A stretch of 64,000 bases of DNA from Molossus alvarezi (GCA_037176705.1 CM073891.1:90788327-90852326), one strand, 5' to 3'; positions 1 to 10,700 are shown, counted from the stretch's first letter. The notes: generated by a model from the letters alone, not told the origin. Program-made: numbers and translations.

Positions 1-659
1 TCAATCTTCTTGAACTTGTAGAGATTTAGTTTGTGTCCTATCATGTGGTCTATCTTTGAGAATGTCCCATGTGCACTTGAGAAGAATGTGTATTCTGTAG
101 TTTTGGGGTGTAATTCTCTGTAGATATCTATTAAATCTATTTGGTCTAGTGCTTCATTTAGAGTCTCTGTTTCCTTGCTAATTTTTTGCCTAGAGGATCT
201 CTCCAGTGCTGTCAACGGGGTGTTGAAATCCCCTGCTATGATTGTATTGTTGTTGATTTCTCCTTGGAAGTCCTCCAGAAGATTTTTAATATATTTTGGT
301 GCTCCTATATTGGGTGCATATATGTTTATCAAGGTTATATCTTCCTGTTCGATAGATCCTTTCAATATTATATAGCGGCCTTCTTTGTCTCTAGTTATGG
401 TCTTCATTTTGAAATCTATTTTATCAGATATGAAAATTGCTACCCCAGCTTTTTTTTGCTTTCCATTTGCTTGGAAAATTTTTTTCCATCTCTTCACTTT
501 CAACCTATGTGAGACTTTTGTTGAGAGGTGGGTCTCTTGTAAACAACATATAGATGAGTCCTGCTTTCTTATCCAATCAGCTACTCTGTGTCTTTTTATG
601 GGAGCATTCAGTCCATTTACATTTAAGGTGATTATTGATATGTCCTTATTTATTGCCGT
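1..659 (-). pseudogene. L1-1 ORF2, endonuclease domain, partial, start codon ATG changed to ACG
   Basis: ORF2 encodes the L1 endonuclease-reverse transcriptase. Reading leftwards from 659, the frame stays open for 219 codons to the window edge. Family endonuclease motifs are visible: [28 protein letters not shown] and SKIDH. The SDH motif would lie just past the edge. In the cognate L1 at the right edge the start is an ATG (CAT at 62830-62832). Here the matching triplet at 657-659 is CGT, that is ACG on the coding strand. The first in-frame ATG is well inside the domain, so ATG-based gene finding misses this frame. ORF1 ends at 705, 45 bases upstream. It is called a pseudogene because of the lost start, although human L1 ORF2 has been reported to tolerate non-AUG starts. 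Confidence 0.85.
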
Positions 660-704
660 TTTTGTTTAGTGTGGTTCTATTTTCCTTCTCATTTCTACTG
701 CTAA

Positions 705-1588
705 TTACAGCAGTCCTTTTAACATTTCTTGCAGTGCTGGTTTGGTGCTAATGTATTCCCTTAGCCTTTTTTTTTTGTCTGGGAAGCTCTTTATTTGATC
801 TTCTATTTTGAATGATAGCCTTGCTGGGTAGAGTAGTCTTGGATTCAGATTCTTGTTTTTCATGGCTTTGATTACTTCATGCCATTCTCTTCTGGCCTGT
901 AGTGTTTCTTGTGAGAAGTCAGCTGAGAGCCTTATGGGGTTCCCTCTGTAGGTAACCTGTTGCTTATCTCTTGCTGCTTTTAGGATTCTCTCTTTGTCTT
1001 TAATTTGTGGCATTTTAATTACTATGTGTCTTGGTGTGGGCCTGTTTGGGTTCTTCTTACTTGGGACTCTCTGTGCTTCCTGAACTTGAATGCCTTCTTC
1101 CTTCACCAAATTAGGGAAGTTTTCTGTCACTATTTTTTTGAATATATTCTCTATCCCTTGCTCATTTTCTTTTTCTTCGGGCACTCCTATGATGCGAATA
1201 TTATTATGTTTCCAGTTGTCCCATAGTTCTCTTAAGCTGTCTTCCTGTTTTTTAATAGGTTTTTCCTTTTGTTTTTCTGATTGGTTGATTTTTTCTACCC
1301 TGTCTTCTAATTCACTGATCCGGTCCTCAGTTTCCTCTACTCTGCTTTTTAAACCTTCCAATGTGTTTTTCATTTCTGATATGTCATTTTTTATCTCTCT
1401 TGTTGGTTTTTAATTTCCAATTGGCTTATTTTCAGTGTCTCTATGTCCTTACTCATGCTGTTCAGCTTCCTCAAGATCATGGCTCTGAATTCTAGCTCTG
1501 TTAACATGCCTAATTGCTCCACATTGATCTCATCTTCAGTGGAGGTGTCTTGCTCTTTCATTTGGCTTCTGTTTCTGTGTTTCACCAT
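705..1588 (-). pseudogene. L1-1 ORF1 (RNA-binding chaperone), one frameshift
   Basis: ORF1p is the trimeric RNA-binding protein of L1 ribonucleoprotein particles. The start is the ATG at 1586-1588 (product begins MVKHRNRSQ), the position shared with the other L1 copies. An in-frame ATG at 1600 is not conserved. The stop is at 705-707. A basic N-terminus is followed by heptad-rich coiled coil (EDRISELEDRVEKI), an RRM-like segment (NIRIIGVPEE) and the C-terminal domain (RHIVIKMPQIKDKERILKAA, then RLSADFSQ). Compared with the right-edge copy, one base is missing near 1380-1395, which shifts the frame and creates a stop at 1391. With that base the frame would hold about 294 codons, shorter than the 338 residues of human ORF1p. 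No other break is seen, which suggests a young insertion. Confidence 0.9.
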
Positions 1589-2410
1589 TTTGGCTATCAC
1601 TGCGGGCTTTGGAGCCTGTCAAGTTCTCCCTGTGGGTGTTGGTGTTCTGCTGTTTGTGGCTCCCTCTCCTGTGTTTAGATGAGTGAGGGAGGACCCACGT
1701 TGAACACCACTGTCAAGTCTTACTTTCCTGGTTAAAGTTGCCAGCCCAGGAAAGGTACTGTTATCCTCTAGCTTTTTGCCTGGAGGCTAGCAGTCTAGGT
1801 TAATTGATGAGTTTTGGGTTGTCAGTTGATTGAAAAACTCCCTCTGGTGCTCAGCCAAGGGGCTTTCATGAGGGTGGGGCAGATGCTGGTTGTTAGTGAG
1901 CCTCAATTAGCACTTCAATGGCCCACAGGATGGGGTTGGATCTCCGAGTGAGGGGCTGCTGCCTCTCCCCAGAGCCCTGGGAAGGAGCAATGTGGCCACA
2001 GTCCTGAGTGGCTGCACTCAGCCAAAGCTCTGAGCGCCCTCCAAACCCCGAGTGTCCCGACACAGCTGCAGTCCAGTCCGCCCTCCCTCTGCCGGAGCCC
2101 AAAGTGAGTGGCTGTGGCTGTTTCAGCCTCTGTCCCGGCTGCGCTGTGGAGCCACCTGGGAGTGTGACCCGAGGGCGCCGCTCCCAGCTGAGGCCGCTGC
2201 CGAGCTGCCGACCGTGGGCTCCCAGCCCCGTCTCGCGCCTTCACAAGCCTACCGGGATGGAGTCAGTGTCCCTCGTTGTATGATCCTCGCAAGCTGCTTT
2301 TCTGTTGGTTTTTCCCGTCGATTTGTCTGTGTTATAGTTGTAATTCCAGTTTGGTTCTGGGAGAAGGTCTGTGTAGCTCTGTTCACTCCACCGCCATTTT
2401 TACAATCTCA
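1589..2410 (-). promoter_or_regulatory. L1-1 5' UTR / internal promoter, CpG-rich, with YY1-like site
   Basis: About 820 bases upstream of ORF1 form the L1 5' UTR, the usual site of its RNA polymerase II promoter. The part from about 1930 to 2300 is far richer in CpG than the surrounding DNA. Near the 5' end, 2391-2400 reads AAAATGGCGG on the element strand, a good match to the YY1 core that sets the start site in human L1. The equivalent place in the older L1 ending at 19489 has lost the core. Promoter activity is inferred from the family, not shown. Confidence 0.65.
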
Positions 2411-2611
2411 AATAGATTTAATGTATGATGAAGGTACTTAAAACTTTGAACCTCAAAGTTGCCCATGTATGTTAGGTCTTTTCCCTTGGCAGTGACTATA
2501 GGGATTAGTCATCATGTCTACTTCTGTGCCTAGGCTCAGTGTTTCCTCCAAGGTCCACTAGTCTGAATTCACTGCCTTTTCCTGGAGTTCCCTGGGATTT
2601 ATTCTGGGTAT

Positions 2612-3000
2612 CTGTATTCGTTTCCTAGGGCTTCCATAGTGTCTCAGACTGGTGGCTTAACAGCAGAAATTTATTGTCTCACAGTTGTGAAGGCTAAAAG
2701 TCCAAGGTCAAGGTGTAGGCAGGATTGGTTTCTTCTGAGGGCCTTAAAGGAAGAACTTATTCCAGGCCTCGCTCCTGGGCTTGTACATGGCTGTTTCTCC
2801 CCTTGTCTTCCATTTGTCCCTGTCTGTCTCCAGATTTCCTTTTCTTATAAGACACCAGTCATATTGGACTAGGGCCCACCCTAATGACCTTATTTTAACT
2901 TAATTACTTCTTTAAAAACACTATATCCAAAAAAGGTCACATTCTGAAGTACTAGAGGTACATATGATTTTTGAAGGGACATAATTCGCCCCATAACAAT
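2612..3000 (-). mobile_element. MaLR-like solo LTR
   Basis: On the minus strand the unit starts TGTTATGGGGCGAATTATGT near 2999 and ends near 2613 in ...AACGAATACA. It keeps landmarks I remember for ERVL-MaLR LTRs: the block around 2860-2950 rich in CCCTAATGACC, and the polyadenylation-region reverse complement 'aacagcagaaatttattgt' at 2660-2678. Related copies are at 6838-7185 (minus) and 57060-57540 (plus). No internal retroviral sequence flanks it. The exact subfamily name is not assigned. Confidence 0.6.
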
Positions 3001-3265
3001 ATCAATACCCTAATGATATTTAATTGTCAAAGACCTTGACTTTGATGAATCCAGTATGAAAAGTCAGTATAAGAAACATAGTCTACCCCATTATTTTATG
3101 GTATCAACCAAAGGAAATACATTTTTGTTTTCCATTCTTCTAGTTAGATCTTCCTTCTCCAAGTTATAAGATATTTAATAAAGAAGATTTCATCCTTCTC
3201 TTGATAAGGAATAAAGATTTGCACTCCGTTTTAAAGTTGAAATTGATGGGTATACCTGCTCATTT

Positions 3266-3410
3266 AGAATATTGATTCTTAACCTTTTGGGCATCATGAA
3301 GACTTTGAGAATCTGGTGAAAGCCAGAGCTTTTCTTCCCAGAGATATTGATATAATATTAGAAACAAAATTATGTGCACAACTTTTTGTTGCATTGGCTC
3401 AAAATACTTT
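3266..3410. repeat. Possible DNA-transposon fossil, family uncertain
   Basis: The stretch 'ttgattcttaacctttt' followed by 'ttgagaatctggtgaaagcc' resembles the conserved part of an old mammalian DNA-transposon MITE ('...gagaatctgatgaaagctatgg...'). Ends and target duplication are not visible, so this is only a likeness. Confidence 0.35.
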
Positions 3411-3519
3411 TTGTAAAGAATTGTGCCTTTTCCATCTTTTTTTTACATGCAAAATTAATTTCAAACAATGGTCTAAAAATAGGAAGAAGAAGAATCCAAA
3501 ATGTACACATTAAATTAAA

Positions 3520-4292
3520 AATTCGACTCTGGTTTTGCTAAAAAAAATAAAGTCAATGAAAAGACATTTCTCCTTTGGCTTCAATGAGAAGCTGAGCCTC
3601 AACGGGTCTTTGGTCTGGCAGCACATGTACTTTCCTGCAGACTTTCTGTTTTAATGATAAGACACACTGAAAAGCTGGGCTCACAGCAGCATGTTGTAGC
3701 AAACAGTATCACTTCATGTTCACAGATGGCACACTGGCTAGTGACAAGGGGACACCGAGATCTTCCTAGATTATCTGAATTAGATTTATGTCCTTTAATT
3801 CCCACTGGCTTTGCATCACTGAGTTTCATCTTCAACGAGAAGATGCTGTTGATGTCAGCAAAGTGGAGTGGTGGGGGGATGAAGAAACATGTTTCAAAGT
3901 TCAGGTTGTCTGAGCAGAAGTACTTTAGAATTATGTGGAGTTTCAAGTTCAGCATATTTCTGTATCACAGATTTGTAAAAGAGAAGTTCATGTTCTGCTT
4001 TTATTTCATGAGGAAACATTATGAAAAGTCAATGATTCAAGGTCCTGGCATGAACAAAGTTGACACTTTTCTGTAGACAAGCAGGACCGTAGGTGGTGGA
4101 GCTTACTGCATAAAGATACTTCATCTAAGCTGTGTTACCAAGTACCGCTGGTATTCTGTCTATTCACAAGGGGTCCAAGGAGTTGGGTTTGTAGAAGAAA
4201 CTTATCAGCATTTCAAAGATGCTAATGGATTTGAAATTTCAAATAGGATGTGTTAAATGGAAATCTATTCTGAGGGCATCAGTTGGATCCAT
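3520..4292. other. No gene recognised; weak open frames only
   Basis: A plus-strand frame of 140 codons (3654-4076) and a further open stretch in another frame (about 4081-4254) lie here. I recognise no protein family, and codon use looks random. A decayed processed pseudogene is possible, but no A-tail or target duplication is seen. A translated search would decide. Confidence 0.4.
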
Positions 4293-4306
4293 AAAGAAGC
4301 TTGCAG

Positions 4307-4512
4307 CCTTGGCCGGTTTGGCTCAGCGGTTAGAGCATCAGCCTGCGGTCCAGAGAGACTCGGGTTTGGTTCTCGCTAAGGGCATGTACCTCAATTGCAG
4401 TTTGTCCCTGCCCCTGGTTGGGCCTTATAGGAGGCAGCCACTCGATGTGTCCCTTTCACATAGATGTTTCTATCTCTCTCTAAAAAAAAAAAAATCAATA
4501 AAAACATATTTT
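4307..4512 (+). mobile_element. Ves SINE, subfamily A head, short 3' end
   Basis: The tRNA-derived head has an A box (TGGCTCAGCGG) and a B-box-like GGTTTGGTTCTC. It is followed by the CTCAATTGCAGTTTGTCCC block, the pyrimidine run and an A-rich tail. It lacks the terminal hairpin found in other subfamily A copies. Flanks share AAAGAAG...GCTTGCAG / AAAGAAG...GGCTGCAG, an imperfect target duplication. Confidence 0.9.
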
Positions 4513-4619
4513 AAAAAAGAAGACTAGGCTGCAGTATCAGGGCAGACCAAATTTTGGTAAGGTCTTGCCTTTTCAACTTCAACCTTTTCTTGAAAAAAAT
4601 CTACACTAATATATCTTTA

Positions 4620-4813
4620 AAAAAATTTTTTTTTTCTTTATTGATTTTAGAGAGAGAGGAATGGAGAGGGAGAGAGAGATAGAAACATTGATGAAAGAAC
4701 ATCAATTGGCCGGCTTCTGCATGCCCCCCACTGGGGATTTGGCCCACAACCTAAGCATGTGCCCTGACTGGGAATTGAACCGGCGACCTCTCAGTGCATG
4801 GAGCGGCCAGGAT
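4620..4813 (-). mobile_element. Ves SINE, subfamily B
   Basis: This is the reverse complement of the classical Ves unit: T-run, AGAGAGAGAGG purine tract, AACATTGATG, ACATCAATTGGC, GGGATTTGGCCCACAACC and a degenerate tRNA head ending near GGCCAGGAT. The target duplication is clear: ACACTAATATATCTTTA at 4603-4619 and ACACTGACATATCTTTA at 4814-4830. Confidence 0.9.
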
Positions 4814-4830
4814 ACACTGACATATCTTTA

Positions 4831-5630
4831 CAACAAATTATGAGCTACTACTACATCAGCATTTTTAGCTTTATGCTCCTTCCATTGGCAAAAACGTTGT
4901 TATAAGAAAAGTGCTGTGTCTTTGGTATTCTATCACACACAGTGAAAAGCAAAGTCAACAGATATTTGATATCTCTTCTTTATTATTTTCTTTGACATTT
5001 TCTAATTTAAACCAATCCTGAAGTAAACAAACACAGACGCTCATCATCGTAATGGCAGGGCACGTATTTAAAAATTCCTACTGGTGGAAAGCTGTGCTGA
5101 CAGATCATGACCAACTCATGAGCATATGGTGCTTGTCTACAGAAGCAGCTGTAATAGACATAAAAATAGTGTATTCACCAAGATGATTTGGGAAATAATC
5201 ACATACAAATCACTGCTGGGTATGTGTGTGGGCACTTCTGTTTCCGTGTGTGTTCACATGTATATCCATATGCCTGGTACACAGACCTCTCTCTGATGCC
5301 TTTCCATGGACATCAAGTTAAGAGCGCTGGTACAAAGGAATAGACACTATCTTCAGCCAAAGCCCAAATCCAGTGTTATGACAATGATAGACGTGAACCC
5401 AATGGTGGGAGACCCCTTTCCTGGTGGCCTTTGAAAAGGCCTCACAAGGATCCCATAAGATCACATTGAAGCTGCAACCTGAAGCTTGAGTAAGAATTTA
5501 TTAGTTTGAGAAGAGGAGACAAAGGACATTCTAGACAGAAACTAAAAAGGAAGATATTGTATTGAGGGAAATGTGAGTAGTGTGGATGGCTCTAAAAGCT
5601 GAGAGTTATGTTAGAAGTGTTCAGCTATCA
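4831..5630. other. No gene; possible L2 antisense trace near 5480-5530
   Basis: No coding pattern is seen. The stretch 5486-5550 (GAGTAAGAATTT...GACATTCTAGACAGAAAC) faintly resembles the antisense of the L2 3' region. The rest looks like ordinary non-repetitive DNA. Confidence 0.35.
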
Positions 5631-5639
5631 AGACACAGC

Positions 5640-5760
5640 AAACTACTTAGGTTTGACTGTTAACTCTGCTATTTATTTATTTTGTGATCCTGGGTTTCTT
5701 AATCTTTTGCCTCAGTTTCATCATTTTTAGCATGGGATGACAGTTGGGTGTCAGCTTGTG
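5640..5760 (+). repeat. MIR fragment
   Basis: The order TTAACTCTGCTATTTA, GTGATCCTGGG, TTAATCTTTTGCCTCAGTTT, CATGGGATGA follows the MIR core and 3' part (CTCTGCCACTTA, TGTGACCTTGGGC, CCTCAGTTTCCTC, AAATGGGGAT). Confidence 0.65.
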
Positions 5761-5801
5761 CCAAGATCTTGTGTTTGTTCAAATAAAAATTCTTTAAACC
5801 C

Positions 5802-6149
5802 TCATTGCCACACCAAGTACATGAACACCCTATAAAAATGGATATAGCCACCCTCCCCTTTGTTTAGAATAAATACTAATAGCAATAACAATAGTAATAA
5901 TTCTAATAGCCAGAAAATACTGAGCCTCTCCTCTGTACCAAAACATCGTATGCCTATTTTGCATGCATCAGCACATTTCATCTTTATAACACCTGAAGTA
6001 GAAGCTGTCATAATGCCCATGGTGAGGAAATTGAGGCTTAGATAGGTTGAGACACAGCCAGGCATACAGCCAGCACTTACATCAGCCTCTTTCTTGTACT
6101 CTTTTGAATTTTCGCTTGTAGCTGGTCTCCTTCGCCTGTTTGTGTCCAC
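5802..6149 (+). repeat. MIR element, 5' half, within 5875-6075
   Basis: Between about 5920 and 6075 the sequence keeps the MIR pattern CTGTACC...GCACATTTCATCTTTATAACACCTGAAGTAG...AATGCCCATGGTGAGGAAATTGAGGCTTAGA. Opposite-strand open frames of about 60-115 codons here are chance readings of this repeat. Confidence 0.7.
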
Positions 6150-6837
6150 TGAATGCCATTCCAGGATTAATCCTTTCTGGCCAACACCTCAGAATGATGC
6201 TTTGCTTCGGTGGTCTGCTCACATCGATTAACTTCTTTATATAAAGCTTCTTCTCAGATCATCCTCTGGGCTGCACACACCTAAGTCTGTGTGCAAGTGA
6301 CACAGGCCCCCACTTCATCTGGTTTTGAGGGGCACTGTGCTCTAAGGCCCAGATCTGCAGAACCTTGTTTATCTGGAACAGGGGATGCAATGCACAAGTG
6401 AACTATTGTCAGGCTCAAGTCAAACACTTTCTGCTGGAACATCCTAGAAATGAGTGCCTGTTGTCTCTAGTGACATGAAATTGTGTTAAGCAAAAGTGGT
6501 GACTACCCTCAATCTCATTTGTATGTTAGGAAACTAAGCAGGAAAGAGAAAAAGGAAAAGGAAAAGGAACACACAAACAAAACCCAAATAGATGTTTTCA
6601 TGGAGTGGAGGCAAGGTATTGTCTGGGGTCTATACAAACATTCTGGGTTTTCTTTCATTCCTTCTGAGCAATGTTGTCAGTTCACAGTGAATGAAGGAGC
6701 TTCTTCCACCCGAAGGAGATGACTACTTGATCTAACTTGATTTAACTGTTCACATTTCCTAATTTCCTCCCTTCCCTGTCAAATTATCTTATCCATCCAG
6801 CTCAAGGTTATAGAAACAAAATAACTTACTTGATATC
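6150..6837. other. No gene or repeat recognised
   Basis: Mixed-composition DNA with a short A/G-rich patch (6540-6575). I see nothing supportable in it. Confidence 0.4.
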
Positions 6838-7185
6838 TTTGTCCATTCAGGCTGCTATAACAAAATATCCCAGACAGTGTAGCTTATAAACAATACTTAT
6901 TGCATACAGTTCTAGAAGCTGAAGGTCCAAGATCAAAGCACCAGCATGGTTGTGTTTTGGTGAGAGCCCTCTTCCTGTTTCATAGCCAGCATCTTCTCAC
7001 TGAGTCCTCACGTGGTGAAAGGCCCAGGGAGTTCTCTGGAGCATCTTTTATAGGAACACTCATCCCACTCATCAGTGCTCCTCGCTCATGACGTAAGCAC
7101 CCCCTAATGGCCTCATCTATGGGAATTGAGTTTTCAATATGAATTTGGCAAGGGAGGAAGGGGACATAAACACTCAAACCACAGA
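6838..7185 (-). mobile_element. MaLR-like LTR, second copy
   Basis: On the plus strand it opens GTCCATTCAGGCTGCTATAA and continues with AGTTCTAGAAGCTGAAGGTCC, GTGAGAGCCCTCTTCCTG, TCACTGAGTCCTCACGTGG, CTTTTATAGGAACACTCATC and CATGACGTAAGCACC. This matches the reverse complement of a MaLR-type LTR as I remember it, and it is related to the copy at 2612-3000. Confidence 0.6.
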
Positions 7186-7189
7186 GTTG

Positions 7190-8070
7190 TATTCTGCTAT
7201 TTTTAATTTATTTAAGTTGATTCTATGAAGTAACATGGTAAAGAGTACAAAAGAATAGAAACAGATTAAACTTGGGGCTGGCCATCCTCAACTTCCTGCT
7301 CACCCCAATGCTCTCCAGAAAGTTTGTGCTAAGAGTGTTGTCATCCACAGCCCTATAAACTCTGAACTCCTTTCTGATTCCAATTAACAAATAGTGTCTC
7401 ATGCTCTTTGCCATAGTAATTATAACCTTTCCTCCTGTTTAAGATAGTTACATTGAAAGTCACATAGATGAACCTTCTGGGTGGCACCATCTGTTTTTCT
7501 GTGTCCCTTACCTTCATCTTGACTATATACTATACTTTGAGCTAGTATTTTTGTCACTTCAAAAACATATTTATAGATATAGGTTAGTGAGTGATTTCTT
7601 TCAGCCAGATAATATGAGAAAGTTAAAAAATATAAGAGAAACCTCTCCCATAGCTTTCTTTCTTTACCATAAAGATATTCGTACACACTGTGACATGTAT
7701 TAATCATTGAGTATCCTATGTGAAAGCCTCCAAAAGAGGAAGTCAGAGTAAAGAAAGTGCTGCACTTATATTTGAGCACTCTGGACACAAGCAGGAGTGC
7801 AGTGGCTACTTCCACTAGGGTTGTGTTTGAAGTGACTGCTGACCACACCACACTTTTCTTGCGGTCCCTACCACAAAGAAATTCTTTCTAAAGCCCGAGA
7901 GCTTGATCTGAGCTGCCATGCTTACAGTGAGAACGTGCAGCCGTGCTCTGGGGTCTGCTTCCTTTGCCTCAGACCAGGCAGGTCCTCAAGACACTTGAGC
8001 TTTCCATGAGTCCTCACATCTCCCCTGTGCAGCAGGACATTTTTCATCTGCCTGCAACACTGTTGTAATT
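7190..8070. other. No gene recognised
   Basis: A minus-strand frame of 143 codons (7420-7851) matches no family I know and has no start context or conservation I can judge. Nothing else is supported. Confidence 0.4.
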
Positions 8071-8072
8071 AA

Positions 8073-8600
8073 TCTTGATGAAATAGGGAAGATACTTATC
8101 TGTCTGTCACACCTGGGAACAAGCCATTGGTCAGGGTAGGTGTGGCCACTGCAAGTGCAGGAAGATTTAATATTTAAACTCCAAAACAAAGGCATTCTCT
8201 CTCGTTCTCTTGTGTCTTGGTTTGCGTTCATGGTTGGCAGGGCTCTCATGCTCCTGCATTTGCCCACATGGCTCGTGGCCAACGCAGCCCCCACACACAA
8301 TGGACTGATGAACTATAACTGGTCTAATACTGTAAGGGACCCAGCTACACCATGGAATAGAAACTCTGGACTCGGACCTTGCTTCCAGTTCTGCTGAATC
8401 CCCAGCTACATCTCTTCCAGGACTGGACTAAGGGAAATGGGACTTTACAAACCCAGGGACTTTTTTTTACAAATAAAAAATCACTCATCTTCCTGTGCGA
8501 GTGTCATAAAATTGTTTCTTGAGATATTATAAGGACCCAACCTTGAGCACCCAGTGGGGAAGGGGATCCCCCATTGCCACTAGTAGATACTCCACTTGCA
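8073..8600 (+). mobile_element. LTR-X copy 1 (unnamed LTR family)
   Basis: This segment aligns over roughly 450 bases with 54930-55440 and, in reverse, with a split copy at 38995-39133 plus 41326-41547. Shared blocks include GATACTTATCTGTCTGTCAC, CTGCATTTGCCCACATGGCT, AATGGACTGATGAACTA, GAAACTCTGGAC, CTGAATCCCCAGCTACATC and GGAAATGGGACTTTACAA. All three copies have AATAAA at the same place (here 8472-8477) followed by a tail, as in an R-U5 region. No PBS, gag, pol or env sequence is attached, so it is read as a solo LTR. The boundaries are approximate and the retrovirus class is not assigned. Confidence 0.6.
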
Positions 8601-9059
8601 CTGATAAAACCTCCAAGCGGGAGGTAAAATATTTATTTGACTTGTTTAGCATCACAGAAAGAGAAACTAAGAGAGCCAGAGCACCAAGAAACAAGACCTG
8701 AGCTTGATGTCTAACCTATCCCTGTAAGCTCAACAGCGGCACAAAGATGAGCACAGATGAGGTGGCACTGTGGTAAGTGTTCTTCACAGTGATGCAATTC
8801 AGGGGGCAGGAATGCTAAACATATGCCCCGTGCCTTTCCTCAGATTGAGAAGCACCCGAGATTGGAGTGAAATGAGGAAGGGCTAGTGTGGGGAGAAAGG
8901 AAGAAAGTAGGGATCAAAGGTCAAGTGTCAGGGTAAGGGGCAGGTAGACAGACCCTGGGGCTGAAGGCCAAGTGATGGGGAATTGGAGTAGGAAAAAGCT
9001 GTCAGAAACAGGTCTAGAAGTAGTGGTAGGGAGAAGTTTGTTTTGTGTCCAGGATAATT
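8601..9059. other. No gene recognised
   Basis: No coding or repeat signal is supported here. The stretch 8860-9060 is purine-rich. Confidence 0.35.
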
Positions 9060-9640
9060 TGTGAAGGGGACTGAGTGACACACACAGAGGTCAATACTAT
9101 TAAAATAAAAGTTTAATGTTATTTAGTTTCCCTAGAAAAAGGAGGCCTGGCTCACCACACACGGACACAGGAGGAACCCCAGGTTTTAGTCAGGAAGCAG
9201 AGGTGGGAGAGGAGGAGGGTGTGGATGGACTATTGCGTAGGCCATGACCTTTACCGGGGTTTCTGTGGGAAAGGAGAGTCAGGGCCAGCTAAATCATTTA
9301 GGACCGACCAGTTTGAATAATATTGGCAGGCTTTGGGCTTTAGAAGTGGTCTCTAATTTCCTGAAACCTGCCCTGGGATGATTAAGGCCGAAGAGATTTT
9401 CTCCTGGGGTATACAGGCCACACAGAGAAGGTAGGGCTCTGGATTAGTTAGTTTGCATATCAGATAGCATGCCCTTTGGTGTGAAAAAGAATTGGTTAGC
9501 CCTGGGAAGGGCAGTCTCTCCCAAGGCAGAAAGGTTTTTTATTTTTAAGATGTCAAAACATCATAGGATACAAAACCAAACAAAAAACCAAACAAATCAT
9601 GATGAATAAAAGGTTTGACTGGCCTAGGGGAAAAGGAGGG
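9060..9640 (-). mobile_element. Possible LTR fragment
   Basis: On the minus strand, ATTAAACTTTTATTTTAATA, ATTGACCTCTGTGTGTGTCACTC and the upstream CCTTCTCTGTGTGGCCTG read like the polyadenylation/U5 part of an LTR. No terminal repeats or target duplication were found, so this is a tentative call. Confidence 0.35.
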
Positions 9641-10484
9641 AGGTTGGAATGACTAGGCATGTGACTCAAGGTCACCCAGACTATGAGGCTTAGTGACTAT
9701 GATGTAAAGAGTGAGGTGGGAGATTTTCTGCAAAGGATTTGGACCCACATTCTGTCATTTGTGTAGGTTTGCTCCATCTATCATAAATGTTTTTCTATTT
9801 TGTTTGTAGTAATATTTACTGGCACTTGTGCAGGCATAATAGAGTTTATATTCTCAATTTGGAAAAACAACTGGTATATTTTGGGAAAGATTCTATCTTA
9901 GCCTATAGAAACTATCCCGTTCCCTCTTCCCAAATCTAATTTAATTCTCCAGTACCAAATGGATCTTTTCCTTAGTTGAGCATAGATCTTTCTCTTGCAG
10001 TCTTCTCCATCTTGTCTGCCTAGTTCATCCAAACCATCATTCCCAGGGCTGTCCACAATGCTTCTTTTAGCCTGTCCCCGGCTTTACTGCAGATACCTGC
10101 CTGCACGGCTAACCTGCTTTACTTCCTAACTCTTCCTTTCTTCCATCCCTGAGGCATGCATCCTGACTTGTTTTTCTGTCTCTTTTACCTTTAACTACAC
10201 CCCAATGTTGCCATTGTCTGCAGCTCCTTGAAAATGTTCCCTCATTCTTGGTGTGGAAATCAGGTTAACCAGCCCCTTGCTTCCTGCCAGTGGTATTGTA
10301 TCTGGAGTCTATGGTGAAGGGAAAAATGGACATGCCTCCAAACCATTCTTATTATGATTCCTCCCCTTGTCTATAAACCAGTTGTCACAGACCTCACAGC
10401 TTTCGGACAATTATTTATAATCTTTATGGTGTCATAGCAAAAATATACAACTCACTTTTGAGCAAAAGTAATGATAACAGGAAC
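9641..10484. other. No gene recognised
   Basis: Composition is ordinary. A pyrimidine-rich patch at 10000-10220 might hide an old L2 fragment, but no diagnostic block is clear. Confidence 0.35.
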
Positions 10485-10700
10485 AACAACACAACCAGTG
10501 AATGTTCATTAAACACTTATCAAGCCCCAGACACTGTTCTAAACATTTCATAAATTCAGTTCAACCTTACAACCATCCTATGAGGTTTGTACTATGATCA
10601 GCCACAATTTAAATATGAGAAAACTCAGACAGGGAGAGTTTAAGTTACTTGTTCATGATGCTGGGGAATATAAGTCCTACTTCCAGTCTCTATTCCTCAC
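10485..10700 (+). repeat. MIR element
   Basis: The MIR 5' half is clear: AACACTTATCAAGCCCCAGACACTGTTCTAAACATTT, CCTATGAGGTTTGTACTATGATC and GAGAAAACTCAGACAGGGAGAGTTTAAGTTACTTG, all in consensus order. Confidence 0.85.

Larger units (their letters stand above)
1..2410 (-). mobile_element. L1-1: young LINE-1, 5' half, cut by window edge
   Basis: This is the 5' part of a LINE-1 on the minus strand. From right to left it holds a GC- and CpG-rich 5' UTR (about 1589-2410), ORF1 (705-1588), a 45-base spacer and the start of ORF2 (659 down to base 1). The rest of ORF2 and the 3' end lie outside the window. It aligns closely along its whole length with the L1 at the right edge (58763-64000), so both belong to a recent subfamily. 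The 5' end is placed at about 2410 because the similarity to the L1 ending at 19489 stops at the shared ATCTCA. The target-site duplication cannot be checked because the 3' end is missing. Confidence 0.95.

Noticed and set aside
3654..4254. Possible processed pseudogene (140-codon frame and a further open stretch)
   Set aside because: No family recognised, no A-tail or target duplication. Kept only as unassigned sequence; a translated database search could change this.
7420..7851. Minus-strand frame of 143 codons
   Set aside because: Low-complexity hydrophobic and cysteine-containing translation with no known domain. Chance length in non-coding mammalian DNA.
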